Positions 61,732-64,000 of a stretch of DNA of 64,000 nt are shown here, in pieces. Under the pieces are notes generated by a model that ran no database searches, was not told the origin of the DNA, and was given only the letters and a program-made list of their open reading frames with translations. Positions within the stretch are counted from its first letter, which is position 1. Each line of letters starts with the position of its first letter. Source of the stretch: Gluconobacter potus (GTDB lineage: Bacteria > Pseudomonadota > Alphaproteobacteria > Acetobacterales > Acetobacteraceae); assembly GCF_015244705.1 (NCBI RefSeq), contig NZ_JABCQF010000005.1, positions 62,001-126,000 on the forward strand, read 5' to 3'. Made by a program: the position numbers and the translations under genes.

Positions 61732-62661
61732 GAGCAGATACCAGATCCGGAAGACGGTGGTTTCGGAGAACCGCTGTCGCCGGAGGGACGGATATCTGAA
61801 AAGCGTGTGCAGTCGGGCGCGGAATGTGCGGGCGGCTGCGATGTCCGTCAGCAGGCGCCGGGCCGGAGCGGACAGGTTTTCCGGACGGTTCAGCAGATGC
61901 GTCACGTTGGAGTGGAAGATCGTCATGAAGACCTTCGGGCCGCGGCGGCAGGCGGCCCAGGCGCGTCTGATGAAGGAACCGGTTGCACCAACGGTGTTGT
62001 GGGCGTGCTGCCGGTAGTAGCTGACGCAGCGGTTGTCGAAGATGACCTCTCCGCCGGCCGCGGCTGTCAGGAGATAGGCCCACCAGTCATGCAGGACCGA
62101 AGGCGGGGGCGGCGTGTTCCGCATCAGGCTGTGGGTTGCGGCGTTCAGCAGGATGGTGTGGCCGGTGGCGATGTTCTGCGTCAGGGAAGCCGGAAAATCG
62201 GGTCTGCGGCGCAGGGGGGCGGATTCCTGGAAAATGACGAGATCCGCGTCTGTCAGATACTGCCGGGCGCAATACAGGGTCGGCTTTTCGGCCGGGCGAC
62301 GGCTGACGGCATCGAGGGCCCATTCCACCTTCTGCGGTTCCCAGATGTCGTCCTGATCGGCGAAGGCGACATAGGTCGTGTCGGGGATGGCGTCGAGCAG
62401 ATGCGCGTAGGAACCTGCGACGCCCAGGCGGCCGTGGCGGGTCGTGATTTCGACGCAGCGGCCCTTTCCGGGGCCTTCGGCAAAGGCGCGCATCCGGTCG
62501 CGTGAAAGATCGGTCGAGGCGTCATCGCGCCAGTAGAGCGTCCAGTCAGGATGGGTCTGGGCCAGGATGCTGGCAAGCTGGGCGTCCAGATAGGTTTCGC
62601 CATTGTAGAGCGACAGGAGAATGGCGACCTGACGGGAAGATTCGGCCCTTTTCTGTGTCAT
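61723..62661 (-). CDS. Family 2 glycosyltransferase
   Basis: A 312-residue GT-A glycosyltransferase. The nucleotide-sugar site is VAILLSLYNGETYLDAQLASILAQ, with DDASTD and AFADQDDIW (D-x-D-type) near residues 40 and 95. HDWWAYLLTAAAGG and the basic C-terminal third (RRAWAACRRGPKVF) match rhamnosyl/galactosyl-type GT2 enzymes acting on surface polysaccharide. AGG precedes ATG 62661; ATG 62679 is in frame. It lies downstream of rfbD on the same strand, so a rhamnose-containing polysaccharide is a reasonable product. There is no signal peptide. Confidence 0.85.
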   Translation of the reverse strand: MTQKRAESSRQVAILLSLYNGETYLDAQLASILAQTHPDWTLYWRDDASTDLSRDRMRAFAEGPGKGRCVEITTRHGRLGVAGSYAHLLDAIPDTTYVAFADQDDIWEPQKVEWALDAVSRRPAEKPTLYCARQYLTDADLVIFQESAPLRRRPDFPASLTQNIATGHTILLNAATHSLMRNTPPPPSVLHDWWAYLLTAAAGGEVIFDNRCVSYYRQHAHNTVGATGSFIRRAWAACRRGPKVFMTIFHSNVTHLLNRPENLSAPARRLLTDIAAARTFRARLHTLFRYPSLRRQRFSETTVFRIWYLLSR

Positions 62662-62772
62662 GTTTCGGCACCTGGGCATGAGGCCGAAAGAAAGGAAAAG
62701 GGAATCATTCGGACGCAACGGCAGAGAATGTGATGGTCGGTTGCCCTCCCGCCGGGAGAGGGCAACAGGCGG

Positions 62773-63669
62773 TCAGGCTTCAGAAAACAGCTTGTGGACG
62801 ATACGCGTCACGCTGTGGCGCCAGTCTGGCATTTTTACGCCGAAAACGCGATGCAGCTTTGAATTGTCCATCCGGGAGTCCTGCGGGCGTTTGGCCGGGG
62901 TAGGCCAGTCCTCGGTTCTGATGGCGTTGACCTGCGGCATGGTCTGGCCATGCTTTGCGGCTTCTTCCAGCGCGGCGACGGCCAAGCCGTGCCATGTGGT
63001 CTCACCCGTTCCGCTGGCGTGGAAAATGCCGCGATATTCTGGCTTCCAGCCATCGCGCTCGATCAGGGCGATGATGGCAAGAATAGCTTCGGCCAGATCG
63101 TCCGAACTGGTCGGGTTGCCTTTCTGGTCGCCGACGACCTTGAGCACGGGGTTTTTGGCGCCCGCATTGATCATGGTGCGCACGAAGTTCTTGCCGTGGG
63201 CCGAATAGACCCAGGACGTGCGCAGGATGATGCTCTTGATGTTGGCGGTCAGGACGGCCTGCTCGCCTTCGGCCTTGGTGCTGCCATAGACCGTCTCGGG
63301 AGAGGTGGCGTCCTCTTCGGTATAGGGCGAGCCCTTGTCACCGGAGAAGACATAGTCCGTCGAGACGTGGATGAACGGGATGTCCGCCTCGGCGCAGGCT
63401 GCGGCCAGCGCTGCCGGGCCGGAATTATTGGCGCGTTCGGCGCCATCCTTCTCGGTTTCGGCCAGATCGACGGCCGTCCAGGCGGCTGCGTTCATGACGA
63501 CTGACGGCTTGTACTTTTCGACCGTGGCGGCAATGGTTTCCGGGCGGTCGAAATCGAATTCCGGACGGCCGACGCGGATGATGCGCTCATTGCCGAGATT
63601 CTGAAGGGACGTCGCAAGCTGGCCGTTGCCGCCCGTGACGAGAATGGGACCTGTGCTGGACATCGTCAT
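62773..63669 (-). CDS. rfbD: dTDP-4-dehydrorhamnose reductase
   Basis: The last enzyme of dTDP-L-rhamnose synthesis, an NAD(P)H-dependent SDR of about 298 residues. The fold starts ILVTGGNGQLATSLQ, then FDFDRPETIAATV, VVMNAAAWTAVDLAE, FIHVSTDYVFSGDKGSPYTEED and the catalytic YGSTKAEGE (Y-x3-K) near residue 130. Later AVIDQKGNPT-type (VVGDQKGNPTSSDDLAEAI) completes the RfbD pattern. ATG 63669 is chosen; a GTG at 63675 would overlap the rfbC stop. It is cotranscribed with rfbC. Confidence 0.93.
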   Translation of the reverse strand: MTMSSTGPILVTGGNGQLATSLQNLGNERIIRVGRPEFDFDRPETIAATVEKYKPSVVMNAAAWTAVDLAETEKDGAERANNSGPAALAAACAEADIPFIHVSTDYVFSGDKGSPYTEEDATSPETVYGSTKAEGEQAVLTANIKSIILRTSWVYSAHGKNFVRTMINAGAKNPVLKVVGDQKGNPTSSDDLAEAILAIIALIERDGWKPEYRGIFHASGTGETTWHGLAVAALEEAAKHGQTMPQVNAIRTEDWPTPAKRPQDSRMDNSKLHRVFGVKMPDWRHSVTRIVHKLFSEA

Positions 63670-63671
63670 GC

Positions 63672-64000
63672 TCACTTTTCGTACGAGAACCAGCCCTTGG
63701 CTTCTGCAAAATGCGGTGCGACCTTGTCCTTGTCGGACAGGATGGCGTCAGCTTCGGAAACGGGCCAGTCGATCTTCAGTTCCGGGCAGTTCCAGATGAC
63801 GGCGCGTTCGGAGACCTTGCTGTAGAGCGAGGTGCATTTGTACTGCACTTCGGTGTTCTCTTCGAGCGTGACAAAACCGTGCAGGAAGCCGGGCGGAATC
63901 CAGAGCTGGGACCAGTTTTCGGCGGAGAGTTCGGCGGCGCACCATTTGCCATAGGTCGGCGAGCCCGTGCGGGCGTCGACGGCCACGTCCCAGATGGCGC
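63672..64000 (-). CDS. rfbC: dTDP-4-dehydrorhamnose 3,5-epimerase (C-terminal part, runs off the right edge)
   Basis: The visible 109 codons end the RfbC cupin: DVAVDARTGSPTYGKW, then LWIPPGFLHGFVTLEENTEVQYKCTSLYS and WPVSEADAILSDKDKVAP. IPPGFLHGF and QYKCT are diagnostic. It makes dTDP-4-keto-L-rhamnose and is followed directly by rfbD. The 5' end lies beyond the window. Confidence 0.94.
   Translation of the reverse strand, partial: AIWDVAVDARTGSPTYGKWCAAELSAENWSQLWIPPGFLHGFVTLEENTEVQYKCTSLYSKVSERAVIWNCPELKIDWPVSEADAILSDKDKVAPHFAEAKGWFSYEK

Overview
The window is about 60% GC and gene-dense. It looks like the chromosome of an acetic acid bacterium (Acetobacteraceae), most probably Gluconobacter. 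The 26-residue PqqA peptide, the short-form HisG, the TonB-dependent transport systems, the secreted GH32 fructan/sucrose hydrolase and the sugar-porter permease all fit an organism that oxidises sugars in its periplasm with PQQ enzymes. The genus is an inference; the family-level call is firmer. No prophage, insertion sequence, CRISPR array or integrase was seen.

Layout. 0-0.4 kb: the start of the PQQ operon on the minus strand (pqqA, then a cut pqqB). 0.5-6.2 kb: an AI-2E family permease, gmk, a slipin with a small GntR regulator, and hisG-hisD. 6.2-9.4 kb: a di-haem peroxidase lipoprotein followed by a secreted phosphoesterase, on the minus strand. 9.7-14 kb: rhlE-like helicase, infA, maf, a short RNase E/G-like protein, yacG and tRNA-Phe. 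14-17 kb: four small exported or membrane proteins. 17-25 kb: a GH32 hydrolase, an SBF-family transporter, and a cobalamin-riboswitch-controlled btuB-btuF-btuC-btuD uptake operon. 25-29 kb: a sulfotransferase-like protein and a large TonB-dependent receptor. 29-38.7 kb: a ferritin-like protein, a YhaO/YhaN nuclease-ATPase pair, an AraC regulator, hldE and htpG. 38.8-42.7 kb: flgE-flgK-flgL. 42.9-50 kb: MATE and EamA transporters, an ANR-like small protein, an S9 peptidase, DedA and an SDR. 49.8-53 kb: a palindromic element, hemE-HAD-hemJ, a very unusual GTAC-rich intergenic region, and a second maf. 53-64 kb: tRNA-Ala, an AGE-family epimerase, DUF2501, galE, ybaK, a lytic transglycosylase, znuA-znuC-znuB, a sugar permease, a HIT-like protein, a glycosyltransferase and rfbD-rfbC (cut at the right edge).

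How the parts relate. Several sets overlap at start and stop codons and look translationally coupled: hisG-hisD, btuBFC, hemE-HAD-hemJ, znuACB, yhaO-yhaN, rfbC-rfbD and peroxidase-phosphoesterase. B12 uptake and zinc uptake each have a visible cis-acting control candidate (a cobalamin riboswitch and a Zur-like palindrome).

Most notable for follow-up: (1) the hemE-maf intergenic region holds 14 GTAC tetramers within 280 bp, with repeated longer words and DnaA-box-like sites, in a gene context that flanks the replication origin in some other alphaproteobacteria; (2) the sign of GC skew on the + strand changes near 15.4 kb, not at hemE; (3) a perfect 15-bp inverted repeat encloses the start codon of the DUF6624-like gene; (4) a three-way-junction palindrome lies between the SDR and hemJ.
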